A DNA stretch of 64,000 nucleotides from NCBI GenBank assembly GCA_013141175.1, contig JABFRN010000001.1:434001-498000 (forward strand), written 5' to 3'. The notes beneath the pieces were generated by a model. That model ran no database searches, was not told where the DNA came from, and saw only the letters and a program-made list of their open reading frames with translations. The DNA comes from Lysobacter sp. Its GTDB lineage: Bacteria; Pseudomonadota; Gammaproteobacteria; Xanthomonadales; Xanthomonadaceae. The position numbers were made by a program, and so were the translations under genes. Below, one piece after another: positions 9,407 through 19,324 of this stretch; the stretch's first letter is position 1, and each line of letters starts with the position of its first letter.

Positions 9407-10265
9407 GACGCCTCCCCTTCCTGCGCTCGTGCGCGAACAGCAGCGGAATCGCATTGATCGCCAGCAGGCACAGGAACGACGCGACCAGCAGCAGCGCGGC
9501 CAGCACGACCGCGGCGTTGTAGTCGTTTTCCTCCAGGCGGATCGTGATCAGCAGCGGCGCGATCTCGGTCCTGTACGGCAGATTGCCGGCGATGAAGATC
9601 ACCGAGCCGTACTCGCCCAGCCCGCGCGCGAATGCCAGCGAGAAGCCGGTCAGCAGGCCCGGCAACAGCTCCGGAAAGATCACCCGGCGCAGCGCGGTGA
9701 GCCGCGACGCGCCGAGCGAAGCGGCGGCTTCTTCCTGTTCGCGCCCCAGGCTTTCCAGCAGCGGCTGCACGGTGCGCACGGCGAAAGGCAGACCGATGAA
9801 GATCAATGCCAGCACGATCCCGATCGGGGTATAGGCGATCTTCAATCCGAGCGGCTCGATCCAACGCCCGATCCAACCGTGGCTGGAATAGATCGCGGTC
9901 AGCGCGATGCCCGCGACGGCGGTCGGCAGCGCGAACGGCAGATCGACCAGCGCATCGAGCAGACGACGCCCCGGGAAGCGATAGCGCACGAGCACCCACG
10001 CCACCAGAACGCCGACCATCGATGCAACGATCGCTGCCGCCAGCGCCGCTGCGAAGCTCAACTCCAGCGCGGCCTGCACGCGCGGGTCGCGCAGCGCGCG
10101 CAGCCAACCCTCGGCGCCCAATCCGACCGCACGGAGGCTCAGCGCCAGCAGCGGCAGCATGACCACCAGACTCAACCAGGACAGCCCGAGCCCGAGGCTC
10201 AGACCGAACCCCGGCAACGGATGGCGCATGCGCGGAACGCGTGCGATGTCGACGACTGCGCTCAC
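9396..10265 (-). CDS. cysT: sulfate ABC transporter permease CysT (CysU)
   Basis: This is the second channel subunit of the sulfate importer. [11 protein letters not shown] near the N-terminus matches the start of known CysT/CysU proteins, [15 protein letters not shown] is a CysT hallmark, and the EAA loop reads [24 protein letters not shown] place the start at GTG 10265, which overlaps the sbp stop as GTGA and implies translational coupling; ATG 10229 is an alternative 12 codons downstream. The next gene, cysW, begins inside its 3' end. Confidence 0.9.
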   Translation of the reverse strand: MSAVVDIARVPRMRHPLPGFGLSLGLGLSWLSLVVMLPLLALSLRAVGLGAEGWLRALRDPRVQAALELSFAAALAAAIVASMVGVLVAWVLVRYRFPGRRLLDALVDLPFALPTAVAGIALTAIYSSHGWIGRWIEPLGLKIAYTPIGIVLALIFIGLPFAVRTVQPLLESLGREQEEAAASLGASRLTALRRVIFPELLPGLLTGFSLAFARGLGEYGSVIFIAGNLPYRTEIAPLLITIRLEENDYNAAVVLAALLLVASFLCLLAINAIPLLFAHERRKGRRHER

Positions 10266-11329
10266 TTGCCGGGCTGATAGATGCGATCGAAGAAACCGCC
10301 GTCGGCGAAGTGTTCCGCCTGCGCTTTCTTCCAACCGCCGAACGCGCTGTCGATGGTCACCTGCGGCAGGCCGGGAAAACGCGCGAGATCGGCAGGTGGC
10401 ACCTTGCCGGGCTCGGAAGGCCGGTAGAAATGCTTCGCGGCCAGATGCTGTCCTTCCTCGCTGTAGAGAAAGCGCAGATAGGCTTCCGCCTGCTTGCGGG
10501 TGCCGTGCTTGGCGACGTTCTTGTCGACCCAGGCGACCGGCGGCTCGGCCTTGATGCTGATGCTGGGCACCACGATCTCGAACTTGCTGCGCGTATCACC
10601 CTGGTTGAGCGTCAGCAGGGCTTCGTTTTCCCACGCGATCAGCGCATCGCCGATGCCGCGTTCGACGAAGGTGGTGGTGGCGCCGCGCGCGCCGGTATCG
10701 AGCACCGGCACGTTCTTGAACAGGCGGGACATGAAGCCCACGACCTTGTCGCCGTCGCGATATTCCTTCGACGCCCAGGCCCATGCGGCCAGATAATTCC
10801 AGCGCGCCCCGCCGGAGGTTTTCGGATTGGGTGTGATCACCGCGACGCCCGGCTTGGCGAGATCGCCCCAGTCGCGGATCTTCTTCGGATTGCCCTTGCG
10901 CACCAGGAACACGATGGTCGAGGTGTAGGGCGAGCTGTTGTGCGGCAGGCGCGTCTGCCAGTTCGCGGGCAGCAGCTTCGCGTTCTGCGCGATGGCGTCG
11001 ATATCGACGGCGACGGCGAGCGTCACCACATCGGCTTCCAGGCCATCGACCACCGATCGCGCCTGCTTGCCGGAGCCGCCGTGCGACGCGCGGATCTTCA
11101 GGGTTTCGCCGGTCTGTTGTTTCCACTGCGCGGCGAAGCGTTCGTTGACGTCCGCATAGAATTCGCGGGTCGGGTCGTAGGACACGTTGAGGAACTCGGT
11201 GTCGGCGCTCTTCGCGGTCGTCGGCGACAGCGCGGCGGCGGACAGCGCCACGCCGAGCAGCAGGGCCTTGATGGAGAATGTTTTGATGGAAGGCGTCCTG
11301 ATGGAGCGCGTCTTGATGGACATGGTCAT
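10262..11329 (-). CDS. sbp: sulfate-binding periplasmic protein (Sbp/CysP family)
   Basis: The 355-residue protein is the periplasmic receptor that hands sulfate to CysTWA. After the signal peptide (cleavage near AKSA-DTEF) come family motifs: [51 protein letters not shown] and PVAWVDKNV. The n-region of the signal peptide is unusually long and repetitive: the unit S-I-K-T-x is written about four times from a 15-bp DNA repeat at 11266-11329. The ATG at 11329 has GAGGA seven bases ahead. It follows the porin gene by 20 bp. Confidence 0.93.
   Translation of the reverse strand: MTMSIKTRSIRTPSIKTFSIKALLLGVALSAAALSPTTAKSADTEFLNVSYDPTREFYADVNERFAAQWKQQTGETLKIRASHGGSGKQARSVVDGLEADVVTLAVAVDIDAIAQNAKLLPANWQTRLPHNSSPYTSTIVFLVRKGNPKKIRDWGDLAKPGVAVITPNPKTSGGARWNYLAAWAWASKEYRDGDKVVGFMSRLFKNVPVLDTGARGATTTFVERGIGDALIAWENEALLTLNQGDTRSKFEIVVPSISIKAEPPVAWVDKNVAKHGTRKQAEAYLRFLYSEEGQHLAAKHFYRPSEPGKVPPADLARFPGLPQVTIDSAFGGWKKAQAEHFADGGFFDRIYQPGK
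11266..11329 (-). repeat. 15-bp tandem repeat inside the sbp signal-peptide region
   Basis: Four in-frame copies of a TCCATCAAGACG-type 15-mer encode [15 protein letters not shown] and SIKAL. They lengthen the positively charged n-region before the hydrophobic core. Confidence 0.8.
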
Positions 11330-11349
11330 GAATGCATCCTCACGAAACG

Positions 11350-12795
11350 TCAGAAAGAGAATTGGGCGCGGGTGAAGATCGACTTCTCGTCTTCGCGATC
11401 GGCACCGGCGGCAGCGCCGCCTTCGAACGTGGTCTGCGTGTAGTTCGTCACCAGTTTGAAGTTGCTGTTCAAATACCAGTTCAGGCCGACGGTCCAGGCC
11501 TTGGCGGAACGTGCCGACGTGGCGATGTTGGCGAAGCGCGGGAACGCATCGTCGTCGATGTCCAGTTCGCCGATCCGGCCGACCAGCTCGAACGCGCCCC
11601 AGCCTGCACCACCCGACGTAAAGGGATGGTTAGGCTTGGCGACCCCGCGATAGCTGGCGTCCTCGCCGGTCAGCACGACGCTGGCGGTGACCTGGTAGGC
11701 GTCGCTTTCGAGATGATCGCGGCGGCCGTTGTTGACGCCACTGGTCACCCGGACTTCATGTTCCGAAGTGATGTACTCGGCAAGCACGCCGTAGCGTCCG
11801 CGATAGAAATAGCCCTGCGGCGAGAACCGGCGATGCAGGCCGTCGGCGGTCACGTTGGTGTTGTAGGCGAAGAACTGGGTCTGCGCCGGCGTGCGGTAGC
11901 GCGGCAGGAAATTGTTGCCGGCGCCGAAACTCTCGCCGACGCTGGCGGCGACACCGACGCCCAATCCGGACAGCGCGTTCGCCGAATTCTTGAACGGTTC
12001 CCAGAACAGACGGCCGGCGTAATCGAATTCATTGTCGGGATTGGTGGTCGCGGCATCGCGTCCGTCGGGTGCGCCGTTGTAGACGCCGACGACGTAGCTG
12101 AGGCGGCTGCTGAACAATTCGCCCTGCAGCTGCACGCCGAGGTCGCGGTTCGGCGCCAGTTCGGTCGGGAACCCGCGCTCCACCAGCGCGATCGCGCCGC
12201 CGGATTGCAGCCGCTCCAGACCCACCAGGCCTTTGACCTTGCCGATGCGCAGCGTCGCGCGCGGATCGAATTTCAGATCGACGTAGGCATCGACGATGGT
12301 GGCGCTGTCGCCTGCGAATTCCGGGGTGAGGCGGAATCCGATCAATGGTCCCCAAGTGCCTTCGAGCGTCGGGCGGATGCGGCGGAACAGGAAGGTGTCG
12401 TTCTGCGGCACGAGGTCGTCGCCGATGAACACCCGGCTGTCGGCCTGGACCAGTCCGCGCACCTTGAGTTCGAGTCCATCCGGCGATTTCACCGACAGTC
12501 CCTTCGCAGGCGCGAGCGACACGATCGGATCCTTCGCGGCCTTCGCTGCGGCGTCTTCGGCCTGCAGTTCGAGCTTGCGTTCGATCACGCGCAGGCGCTG
12601 ATCGAGATCGTTCAGACCGCTCGCATCTTCCGTGTCGTCGCCGGTCACGCCGAGACGCGCTTCCAGCGCCTTCAGTCGCGTTGTCAGGTCTTCGACGGTG
12701 AGGGGTTGTTCGGCATGCGCGAACGGTGCGGCCATCGTCAGTGCAAAGGCCAGCGGCAGGATGCGTGCAGCGGCACGCGATGGATATCGGGGCAT
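11350..12795 (-). CDS. OprP/OprO-type outer-membrane porin, probable anion uptake
   Basis: The 481-residue precursor has a signal peptide ending AHA-E, a coiled-coil stretch at residues about 35-80 ([27 protein letters not shown]) and then a beta-barrel that ends in Phe (RAQFSF), the outer-membrane insertion signal. [21 protein letters not shown] and [13 protein letters not shown] are hallmarks of the phosphate-selective porin (OprP/OprO) family. Its place in a sulfate operon argues that it carries sulfate or sulfonates. A ribosome site ACGGAG precedes ATG 12795. Confidence 0.88.
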   Translation of the reverse strand: MPRYPSRAAARILPLAFALTMAAPFAHAEQPLTVEDLTTRLKALEARLGVTGDDTEDASGLNDLDQRLRVIERKLELQAEDAAAKAAKDPIVSLAPAKGLSVKSPDGLELKVRGLVQADSRVFIGDDLVPQNDTFLFRRIRPTLEGTWGPLIGFRLTPEFAGDSATIVDAYVDLKFDPRATLRIGKVKGLVGLERLQSGGAIALVERGFPTELAPNRDLGVQLQGELFSSRLSYVVGVYNGAPDGRDAATTNPDNEFDYAGRLFWEPFKNSANALSGLGVGVAASVGESFGAGNNFLPRYRTPAQTQFFAYNTNVTADGLHRRFSPQGYFYRGRYGVLAEYITSEHEVRVTSGVNNGRRDHLESDAYQVTASVVLTGEDASYRGVAKPNHPFTSGGAGWGAFELVGRIGELDIDDDAFPRFANIATSARSAKAWTVGLNWYLNSNFKLVTNYTQTTFEGGAAAGADREDEKSIFTRAQFSF

Positions 12796-12864
12796 CGTCG
12801 ACTCCGTGAGGGTTGACGCGCGTCCGGCGGTCCGGTCTGCGCTGGAAAAAATGGAAGAACGCGA

Positions 12865-13068
12865 TCAGCGTTCGTTGAACCTGAATTTCTGGCTGCGGGT
12901 GATCTGCACGATACGGGTGTTGTGGACCACCACTTCGATTTCACCGTAGGCGATATCGCGAAGCGCGGCGATCACCGCGCGTTCGTGCTCGCTCAACGGC
13001 GCGTTCACCGGCGGAATGCCGGCGATATTCTGCGTCTGCGGTGGCGTGTCTTCTTCCCTCTCCTTCAT
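12865..13068 (-). CDS. YezD family (DUF2292) small protein
   Basis: This 67-residue protein ends in the family core EVVVHNTRIVQITRSQKFRF after an acidic/Pro-rich N-terminus. DUF2292/YezD proteins are repeatedly found in sulfur-starvation operons, and its place between an Rrf2 regulator and sulfate transport genes agrees with that. GGAGG lies just before ATG 13068. Biochemical function is unknown. Confidence 0.88.
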   Translation of the reverse strand: MKEREEDTPPQTQNIAGIPPVNAPLSEHERAVIAALRDIAYGEIEVVVHNTRIVQITRSQKFRFNER

Positions 13069-13080
13069 TGGAAACCTCCA

Positions 13081-13515
13081 TCAGTGCGGGACGGTGGGTG
13101 GGGTGTCGGCGATGGCGAAGTCGCGGAGGCTGCGGGCATCCAGCACCTGCGACAGCGCGTCGCGCGATTCGCGCATCAGCGCGCGCAGCGCGCAGGCATC
13201 GGGGTTCGGGCAATCGCGACACGGCTTGTAGTCGGTGACGCTCGCGCAGCGCACCGGCGCCAGCGGCCCGTCGATCGCGCGGATCAGGTCGCCGATCATG
13301 ATTTCCTCGGGCGGTAGCGCCAGCATGTGACCGCCGCGTTGCCCACGCCGGCTTTCGACGAAACCTGCGGTGCGCAGGTCGACCAGGATCGTCTCCAGGA
13401 ACTTGCCCGGCGCACGGCAGCGGACGGCCAGTTCATGCGCCTGCAGGCGCTGCTCGCCCGAACGGGCGAGCTCGCTCATCGCGCGCAATGCGTACTTGGC
13501 TTTCATGGTCAGCAT
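13081..13515 (-). CDS. Rrf2-family transcriptional regulator
   Basis: The 144-residue protein starts MLTMKAKYALRAMSELA, the standard Rrf2 winged-helix opening, with the recognition region KFLETILVDLRTAGFVESRRGQRGG. Its C-terminal half has a cysteine group (C-x8-C-x2-C-x5-C in CASVTDYKPCRDCPNPDAC) in the place where IscR and NsrR hold an Fe-S cluster, so cluster or redox sensing is plausible. It heads the sulfate operon (12 bp before yezD), which fits a CymR-like role in sulfur control. ATG 13506 is an alternative start. The palindrome at 13527-13551 is the likely autoregulatory site. Confidence 0.9.
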   Translation of the reverse strand: MLTMKAKYALRAMSELARSGEQRLQAHELAVRCRAPGKFLETILVDLRTAGFVESRRGQRGGHMLALPPEEIMIGDLIRAIDGPLAPVRCASVTDYKPCRDCPNPDACALRALMRESRDALSQVLDARSLRDFAIADTPPTVPH

Positions 13516-13526
13516 GTGCGGCCGGC

Positions 13527-13551
13527 AATTCCTACTCAACGTGTAGGGATT
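13527..13551. promoter_or_regulatory. palindromic operator in front of the sulfate operon
   Basis: AATTCCTAC and GTAGGGATT form a near-perfect 9-bp inverted repeat around a 7-bp spacer, 12 bp upstream of the Rrf2 start. Rrf2 regulators usually bind such dyads at their own promoter. Confidence 0.6.
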
Positions 13552-13620
13552 GTTGCCACGCCCGTGTCGCCCGGTCTAATGCCCGGCCGTCATGAGGTCA
13601 TAGCCAAGCCGACCAGCGCT

Positions 13621-13890
13621 TCAGCCGACCGCGAACCCCTGCAGTTCGGGAATCGGGTCGACGCCCTCACGCACCACCGCATCCACCCGCGCCAGCGGCG
13701 GACCGTGCTGCAGCCATTCGGCGAGTCGTTCGATGGCTGCGGCATCGCCGACCGCGAGCACTTCGACGCGGCCATCGGCCAGGTTGCGGGCATGGCCGCA
13801 CAGCTCCAGCGCATTCGCCTGCGCACGCGTGTACGCACGGAACGCGACGCCCTGCACGCGCCCGCTGACGAGGAAACGGGCGGCTGCCAT
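13621..13890 (-). CDS. acyP: acylphosphatase
   Basis: The 89-residue protein hydrolyses acyl phosphates. The family signature is complete: RFLVSGRVQGVAFRAYT supplies the phosphate-binding loop with catalytic Arg (VQGVAFR, about residues 12-18), and the ARNLADGRVEV stretch supplies the catalytic Asn near residue 36. Length is normal. It starts five bases after the TlpA-like gene, so the two are cotranscribed. Confidence 0.93.
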   Translation of the reverse strand: MAAARFLVSGRVQGVAFRAYTRAQANALELCGHARNLADGRVEVLAVGDAAAIERLAEWLQHGPPLARVDAVVREGVDPIPELQGFAVG

Positions 13891-13895
13891 CGCGA

Positions 13896-14456
13896 TCAGC
13901 CCGCGGTCTTGCCGTCGACGACGGCGGCGAGATCTGCTTTCGTCACCGGACCCATGAATTCCTTCGCGATCCTGCCGTCGGGCGCGATGATGTAAGTCAT
14001 CGGCAGGCCTCGCGGGGTCGGGAAATCGGCGGGCGGGTCGTAGGTGTCGATGAGTGCGATCGGATACTTCACCGGGCGCTGCTTGAGGAATGCGCGCATC
14101 TCGTCGATGGCGATTTCTTCGTAGGCCAGACCGATCACGTCGACATCCTTGCGCTCGGCGTCGAAGGCATCGAGTTCCGGCATTTCCTTGATGCACGGCG
14201 CGCACCACGTCGCCCAGAAATTCACCACCACCCAGCCGCCGCGCTTCGAGGCGAGGTCGTACTGCGCGCCGTCGAGGGTGGCGATCTTCAGCGTAGGCGT
14301 ATCGGTTGCGCGCGCTTCGGATTCGGCTGCGGTCGGCGCGGTCGTTTCGGCTGTTGTTTCCGCCTCCGGCGCTGCCGGCGCTGCGACCGGCGCTTCGGGT
14401 TTGCATGCCATCAATGCGAGCAACGCGCACGACAGCAGGCTGATCTTGACATTCAT
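13896..14456 (-). CDS. TlpA/ResA-like thioredoxin-fold lipoprotein
   Basis: The 186-residue protein has a lipoprotein signal with lipobox LMAC (Cys about residue 18), then a long Ala/Glu/Thr/Pro linker to about residue 52, then a thioredoxin fold. The active site is WCAPC in VVVNFWATWCAPCIKEMPEL, and the cis-Pro loop is GLPMTYII. It is therefore a membrane-anchored periplasmic thiol-disulfide reductant of the TlpA/ResA type, probably for cytochrome c maturation or copper-site thiols. Its start overlaps the yihY stop by four bases (ATGA). Confidence 0.9.
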   Translation of the reverse strand: MNVKISLLSCALLALMACKPEAPVAAPAAPEAETTAETTAPTAAESEARATDTPTLKIATLDGAQYDLASKRGGWVVVNFWATWCAPCIKEMPELDAFDAERKDVDVIGLAYEEIAIDEMRAFLKQRPVKYPIALIDTYDPPADFPTPRGLPMTYIIAPDGRIAKEFMGPVTKADLAAVVDGKTAG

Positions 14457-15733
14457 TCGTGATCCTTTCGGTAGATCGATGCGACCGGCTTGCGCAGCAG
14501 ATCGCGCAGCGGAAGACGCAGTTCATCGAGCGCGGCGATGGCGGCATCGCCTAGCGCGTCGTCGCGTGCGGGCAGCCAGGCCTCGGCGGTGGGAATGCGC
14601 AGATGGCAGGCTTCGTACAGTTCGCCGAGACTCAGATCCTCCAGGTCGCGCGCCAGCAGCCACTCGCCGGATTCGGCGCGGCTGAGCAATCCGATCGCGC
14701 TCAGCTGCTGCAGCATCTGCTGCACCATCGCGTCGGTGAGCATCGGCTCGAGCAGGCGGATGTCGTCGAGATGCAGGCCCTTGCCGCGCCTGCGGTATTC
14801 GTCGAAGCGCCCGAGCAGGCGCAGCAGGCCGTAGAACTCGTAGCCCCACGGCAGGCGCTGCGACGCGGGCTGATAGCGGAACGCGGACAGCGACGATGCC
14901 AGCGATGCGCCGAGCAACACCGATACCCAGCTGAAATAGACCCAGCCGAGGAAGATCGGAATCAATGCGAGCGTGCCGTAGATTTTCTCGTAGGTGCCGA
15001 AACTGCCCAGGTACGAGCCGGCCGCGATCTTCACGATTTCGATCATGATCACCGCGAACAACGCGCCCAGCGCGGCGTACCGCCAGTGGATCGTGCGATG
15101 CGGTACCACCCGGTAGATCACCACCAGCGCGACGTATTCGATCACCGTGGGCGTGAACCGCAGCAGCCAGTGTTCGAGCCACTGCCCGGGCTGCGTCTGG
15201 AAGATCGCCAGCGCGAAGAAGCGTGCCGAAATGGCGAGGCTGGCGGCGGCGAGCAGCGCGCCGAAGGTCATCACCGTCCAATACACCATCAACCGGCCGA
15301 ACTTGGGTCGCGAGGTGGGCACGCGCCAGATCTGGTTGAACGTGGCCTCGATGCTGGTCAGGGTGATCAGCAGCGACACCACCAGCACGATCACGCCGAC
15401 CGCGGTGAGTTTGCCGGCATTCTTCGAGAATTCGAGCAGGTGCGTCTCGACCGCACGCGCCGAGGACGGCACGAAATTGGAGAAGACGTAGGTGCTGAGC
15501 TGCGCGCTCCATTCCTCGTAGACCGGGAACGCCGAAAGCACGCCGAACACGACCATGCTCAGCGGCACGATCGCGAACGCGGTGGTGAACGACAGCGCGC
15601 CGGCCGCCTGGAACAGGCGGTCGTCGAGGAAGCGCTTCCACAGGAAGCGGAAGAAGGTACCGGCGCGCGCGCGGTCCCATGCCAGGGAGCGCGCGCGTTC
15701 GAACCAGCGCTCGAAAGTGTTCTGCGGAGCCAT
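14453..15733 (-). CDS. YihY/UPF0761 (BrkB-type) membrane protein
   Basis: The 426-residue inner-membrane protein belongs to the YihY/virulence factor BrkB family: RFLDDRLFQAAGALSFTTAFAIVPL and the Gly-rich YGTLALIPIFLGWVYFSW are typical, with about six membrane segments in residues 35-285. The last 140 residues form a cytosolic winged-helix-like tail. Older databases call this family ribonuclease BN, which is a misannotation. It is the first gene of a unit with the TlpA-like and acylphosphatase genes. Confidence 0.92.
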   Translation of the reverse strand: MAPQNTFERWFERARSLAWDRARAGTFFRFLWKRFLDDRLFQAAGALSFTTAFAIVPLSMVVFGVLSAFPVYEEWSAQLSTYVFSNFVPSSARAVETHLLEFSKNAGKLTAVGVIVLVVSLLITLTSIEATFNQIWRVPTSRPKFGRLMVYWTVMTFGALLAAASLAISARFFALAIFQTQPGQWLEHWLLRFTPTVIEYVALVVIYRVVPHRTIHWRYAALGALFAVIMIEIVKIAAGSYLGSFGTYEKIYGTLALIPIFLGWVYFSWVSVLLGASLASSLSAFRYQPASQRLPWGYEFYGLLRLLGRFDEYRRRGKGLHLDDIRLLEPMLTDAMVQQMLQQLSAIGLLSRAESGEWLLARDLEDLSLGELYEACHLRIPTAEAWLPARDDALGDAAIAALDELRLPLRDLLRKPVASIYRKDHE

Positions 15734-15746
15734 CCGCCAAGGTTAA

Positions 15747-16433
<687 letters not shown>

Positions 16434-16443
16434 GGAGGCCATC

Positions 16444-16797
16444 ATGAACATCACCGATCGCGGTACGCGGACCGATCGCATCGTCCTGGTCTCCGCGCTG
16501 CTGGGCCTGACCGCGCTGTACGCGCTGTGGTACCACGCCGACAAGGACCGCATCGCCGCACTGCTGGTGTTCGCGCTGCCGCCGCTGCTGCTCGGCATCG
16601 GCGTGCTGGTCCGCCGCGCCACCGCACGGTTCTGGGCCGGCGTCTTCGCGCTGTGCTGGTTTTCGCACGGGGTGATGGTCGCGTGGGCGCATGCCGACGA
16701 GCGTGTCTTCGCGCTGGTCGAGATCGCACTGTCGCTGACGATCGTATTCAGCTCGAACGCGCCCGGCCTGCGCGCGAAGTTCGGCAGGAAAACATGA
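16444..16797 (+). CDS. DUF2069 family membrane protein
   Basis: The 117-residue protein has four hydrophobic segments and the DUF2069 pattern, including the FWAGVFALCWFSHGVMVAW motif in the middle. GGAGG lies just before ATG 16444. In many gammaproteobacteria it follows wrbA, as here. Function unknown. Confidence 0.88.
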   Translation: MNITDRGTRTDRIVLVSALLGLTALYALWYHADKDRIAALLVFALPPLLLGIGVLVRRATARFWAGVFALCWFSHGVMVAWAHADERVFALVEIALSLTIVFSSNAPGLRAKFGRKT

Positions 16798-16845
16798 CCC
16801 CGCCACCCGGCCTATAATTTCGCAACTCCAGCCACCGGCCTGCCC

Positions 16846-17334
16846 ATGGACCAGCTTCTCATCGTCACCACTGGCGGCACGATCGACAAGATCTACTTCG
16901 ACGACAAGTCCGACTATCAGATCGGCGATCCGCAGATCGGACGCATCCTCGAAGAGCTCGGCGTCGCTTTCCGCTTCAGCGTGATCCCGATCCTCCGCAA
17001 GGACTCGCTGCACATCACCGCCGAAGATCGCGACCTGCTGCGCGCGACCATCGCCGCGCAAGCCGCGCGCCACGTGCTGGTGACCCACGGCACCGACACC
17101 ATGGTCGACACCGCGAAAGTCCTCAGCACGATCGCCGACAAGACCATCGTGTTGACCGGCGCGCTGAATCCCGCGCGCTTCCGTGGTTCGGACGCCGAAT
17201 TCAACATCGGCACCGCGGTCGGCGCGGTGCAGTCGCTGCCTGCGGGCGTGTACATCGCGATGAACGGCCGGATCTGGGATCCGCTGAAGGTGCGCAAGAA
17301 CGTCTCGGCGAACCGGTTCGAAGCGGCGGGCTGA
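16846..17334 (+). CDS. asparaginase-like protein, N-terminal domain only
   Basis: The 162-residue protein keeps both catalytic elements of the asparaginase N-terminal domain: TGGTIDK (nucleophile Thr near residue 10) and VTHGTDTMVDTAKVL (Thr/Asp triad near residue 87). Normal L-asparaginases are about 330 residues with a second domain; that domain is absent, and the frame ends with a proper stop and terminator. Short members of this family occur in several proteobacteria, so this is probably intact. Whether it hydrolyses asparagine is unknown. Confidence 0.85.
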   Translation: MDQLLIVTTGGTIDKIYFDDKSDYQIGDPQIGRILEELGVAFRFSVIPILRKDSLHITAEDRDLLRATIAAQAARHVLVTHGTDTMVDTAKVLSTIADKTIVLTGALNPARFRGSDAEFNIGTAVGAVQSLPAGVYIAMNGRIWDPLKVRKNVSANRFEAAG

Positions 17335-17373
17335 CACGATCGCAACGCGTCTCCACGGATTCGTCGACTGAAA

Positions 17374-17399
17374 GAAACCCCGGCCGACGCCGGGGTTTC
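17374..17399. terminator. bidirectional terminator
   Basis: GAAACCCCGGC and GCCGGGGTTTC pair perfectly around CGAC, with A/T at the base on both sides. It lies between the convergent asparaginase-like and S8 peptidase genes and can serve both. Confidence 0.85.
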
Positions 17400-17429
17400 C
17401 ACAACACACGCCTGTCGATCCGCAGCGCG

Positions 17430-18698
17430 TTACCTGATCGCCGGAACCTTGATCGGAGCGGTGTACGTACCGTATTCCCCGCCCGTGGGCAGCACGTAGA
17501 GCAGCTTGTTGGGCGAACCCGTGCCGGGGCCGATGACCTTGTTCGGTGTCGAATTGGTGAGCAGGCGTGCCGTCACCTCCGCTGGCGTCGCGGCCGGATA
17601 CCTGCCCAGGATCAACGCGGCCATGCCCGCCACGTGCGGCGACGCCATGGACGTGCCGCTGAGCGCGACGAGTGCCGTATCGCTGCTGTTCCACGCGGAC
17701 ACGATGTTGCCGCCCGGCGCGAAGATGTCGACGCAAGTGCCGTAGTTCGAGAAGCTCGAACGCGCATCGTTGATATCGGTGGAAGCGACCGTGATCGCCG
17801 ATGGCGCTCGCGCCGGCGAGAAATTGCAGGCATCGCTGGCGTTGTTGCCCGCCGCAACGACCACCGTGACACCGGCGGCGGTAAGGTTGGCGACAGCGGT
17901 ATCCACCGAAACGATGGCGCCACCTCCCAGACTCATGTTGGCCACGGCAGGCTTGATATGGTTGGCGCGCACCCAGTCCAGGCCAGCGATGACGCCGGAC
18001 CACGTGCCGGAGCCGTTGCAACCGAGCACGCGCACCGGATGCACGGTCGCCGCGCGGGCGATGCCGGTGAAACCACCCGCCATGGTGCCTGCCACATGCG
18101 TGCCGTGACCGTGGCAGTCGTTGGTACCGTTGCCATCGGCGATCGCGCTGAAACCGTTGCTCACCCGCGACGGCGGCGCGCCGGTCCACCCGTTGAACTG
18201 CGCATGCGTGGGCCGGATGCCGGTGTCGACGACATAAGCGTGGACGCCATTGGCGATGAAGAAGAAGGTGTACCAGGTATCGAGCGGCAACGAACGCTGG
18301 TCGACGCGATCCAGTCCCCAGCTCGGCGGCTGCTGGTACGCGGGATTCATCGTGACGATACCGTCTTCCTCGACATACTCGACGCGGGGATCGGCCAACA
18401 ATCCGGCGAGCGCCGCGTCGTCGGCATTGACCACGAATCCACGCAGCGCGTTCTCGTAGGTATGCGTCACCTTGGCGCCATGGGTCCTGCCCATGTCTTG
18501 CGCCACGGAGGACACGCGCAGGGTCGGGCCGATTTCGCTGGCGAGACGTGCGGACTGCTTTTTCAGTACGACGATGTATTGCCCGTCGATCGGTTTGCTG
18601 TTGGTGCGGAAGTCGGCAGCGGAGGCGGTCGAAGGCATCGCAGCGATGAGCAACGATGCGGCGATCGCGCCGGACAACAGAGAGATATGCGTTTTCAT
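17430..18698 (-). CDS. secreted S8 subtilisin-like peptidase without P domain
   Basis: The 422-residue preproenzyme has a signal peptide (to about residue 28), an I9 inhibitor prodomain ([10 protein letters not shown] to about residue 117) and a catalytic S8 domain with the full triad: D158 in VVDTG, H198 in [11 protein letters not shown] and S350 in GTSMASPH. Oxyanion Asn is in [12 protein letters not shown]. The protein stops about 60 residues after the active-site Ser and has no P or PPC tail, unlike the other two subtilases here. It is monocistronic with its own promoter about 177 nt upstream. Confidence 0.95.
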   Translation of the reverse strand: MKTHISLLSGAIAASLLIAAMPSTASAADFRTNSKPIDGQYIVVLKKQSARLASEIGPTLRVSSVAQDMGRTHGAKVTHTYENALRGFVVNADDAALAGLLADPRVEYVEEDGIVTMNPAYQQPPSWGLDRVDQRSLPLDTWYTFFFIANGVHAYVVDTGIRPTHAQFNGWTGAPPSRVSNGFSAIADGNGTNDCHGHGTHVAGTMAGGFTGIARAATVHPVRVLGCNGSGTWSGVIAGLDWVRANHIKPAVANMSLGGGAIVSVDTAVANLTAAGVTVVVAAGNNASDACNFSPARAPSAITVASTDINDARSSFSNYGTCVDIFAPGGNIVSAWNSSDTALVALSGTSMASPHVAGMAALILGRYPAATPAEVTARLLTNSTPNKVIGPGTGSPNKLLYVLPTGGEYGTYTAPIKVPAIR

Positions 18699-19257
18699 TT
18701 TTTCAATCGTTCCTTATATTGAAGTGTCGATGAAACATCTCTGGGGAAGCGCACCGGCAACCGCCGGCGCGCGATATGCGGATCGCGCACGATTCCCAAA
18801 CAAGAACAATTCGCGACGACCCCGCCCCTGGGCCGACGGACTTGAGAACATCGAAGCCCTTGATCCGCGGGCGCACGCTAGGTGGTGCTCCATGACAAAC
18901 ACAAGCTGCAGCGCAGCGATTCATTGCACCTCCCGGATCGTCGATATCCATCGACGTCCGCTTTCGAAACCGGCGGCGCGCGCCGATCGCCGCCGTTGAC
19001 CTCGCCGTCGGCGCTGTATTCGAACGCAATGCACTTGCTCCGCGTGAGAAAAATCACGTTTTCATGATTTTTTTACGTGGCATGTCGATGCACACGTGTC
19101 CTTTTCGCAACGGAAGATCCGATGGCGGACGTCCATGCAGACATTGTTTTTTCGGCCATCGCGCGGCATCGATGCCGCCATGCAGCATGGTTTTGCGCGG
19201 ACATGATCTCTGCTCCGCATGTGGCGTGCCACGGCCCGGTCGCGATGCCTGAAACGA
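18699..19257. other. leader and intergenic DNA upstream of the S8 gene
   Basis: This stretch holds the promoter-like element at 18875-18904 and a long untranslated leader for the S8 gene. The rest, up to the M28 terminator, shows no coding frame I would support. Confidence 0.5.
18875..18904 (-). promoter_or_regulatory. putative promoter of the S8 gene at 17430-18698
   Basis: Read on the minus strand, TTGTGT and TAGCGT are separated by 18 bp, giving a leader of about 175 nt. It is the weakest match in a series of similar elements upstream of the protease genes. Confidence 0.35.
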
Positions 19258-19287
19258 CAACGCCTCCCGATGGCTCGGGAGGCGTTG
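19258..19287 (-). terminator. terminator of the M28 gene
   Basis: CAACGCCTCCCGA pairs perfectly with TCGGGAGGCGTTG around TGGC, 37 bp after the stop codon. Confidence 0.8.
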
Positions 19288-19324
19288 CGTCGTAACCGGC
19301 AACGATTGCCGCTTCAATGCCGGA

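Noticed and set aside
13621-14547. A 308-residue minus-strand frame joining TlpA-like and acylphosphatase regions
   Set aside because: Only its last 89 residues are acylphosphatase; the rest is out of frame with the real TlpA-like gene. The real genes are separate.
14453-15733. Ribonuclease BN as name for the YihY protein
   Set aside because: The family is a membrane protein; real RNase BN/RNase Z is a metallo-beta-lactamase-fold enzyme.
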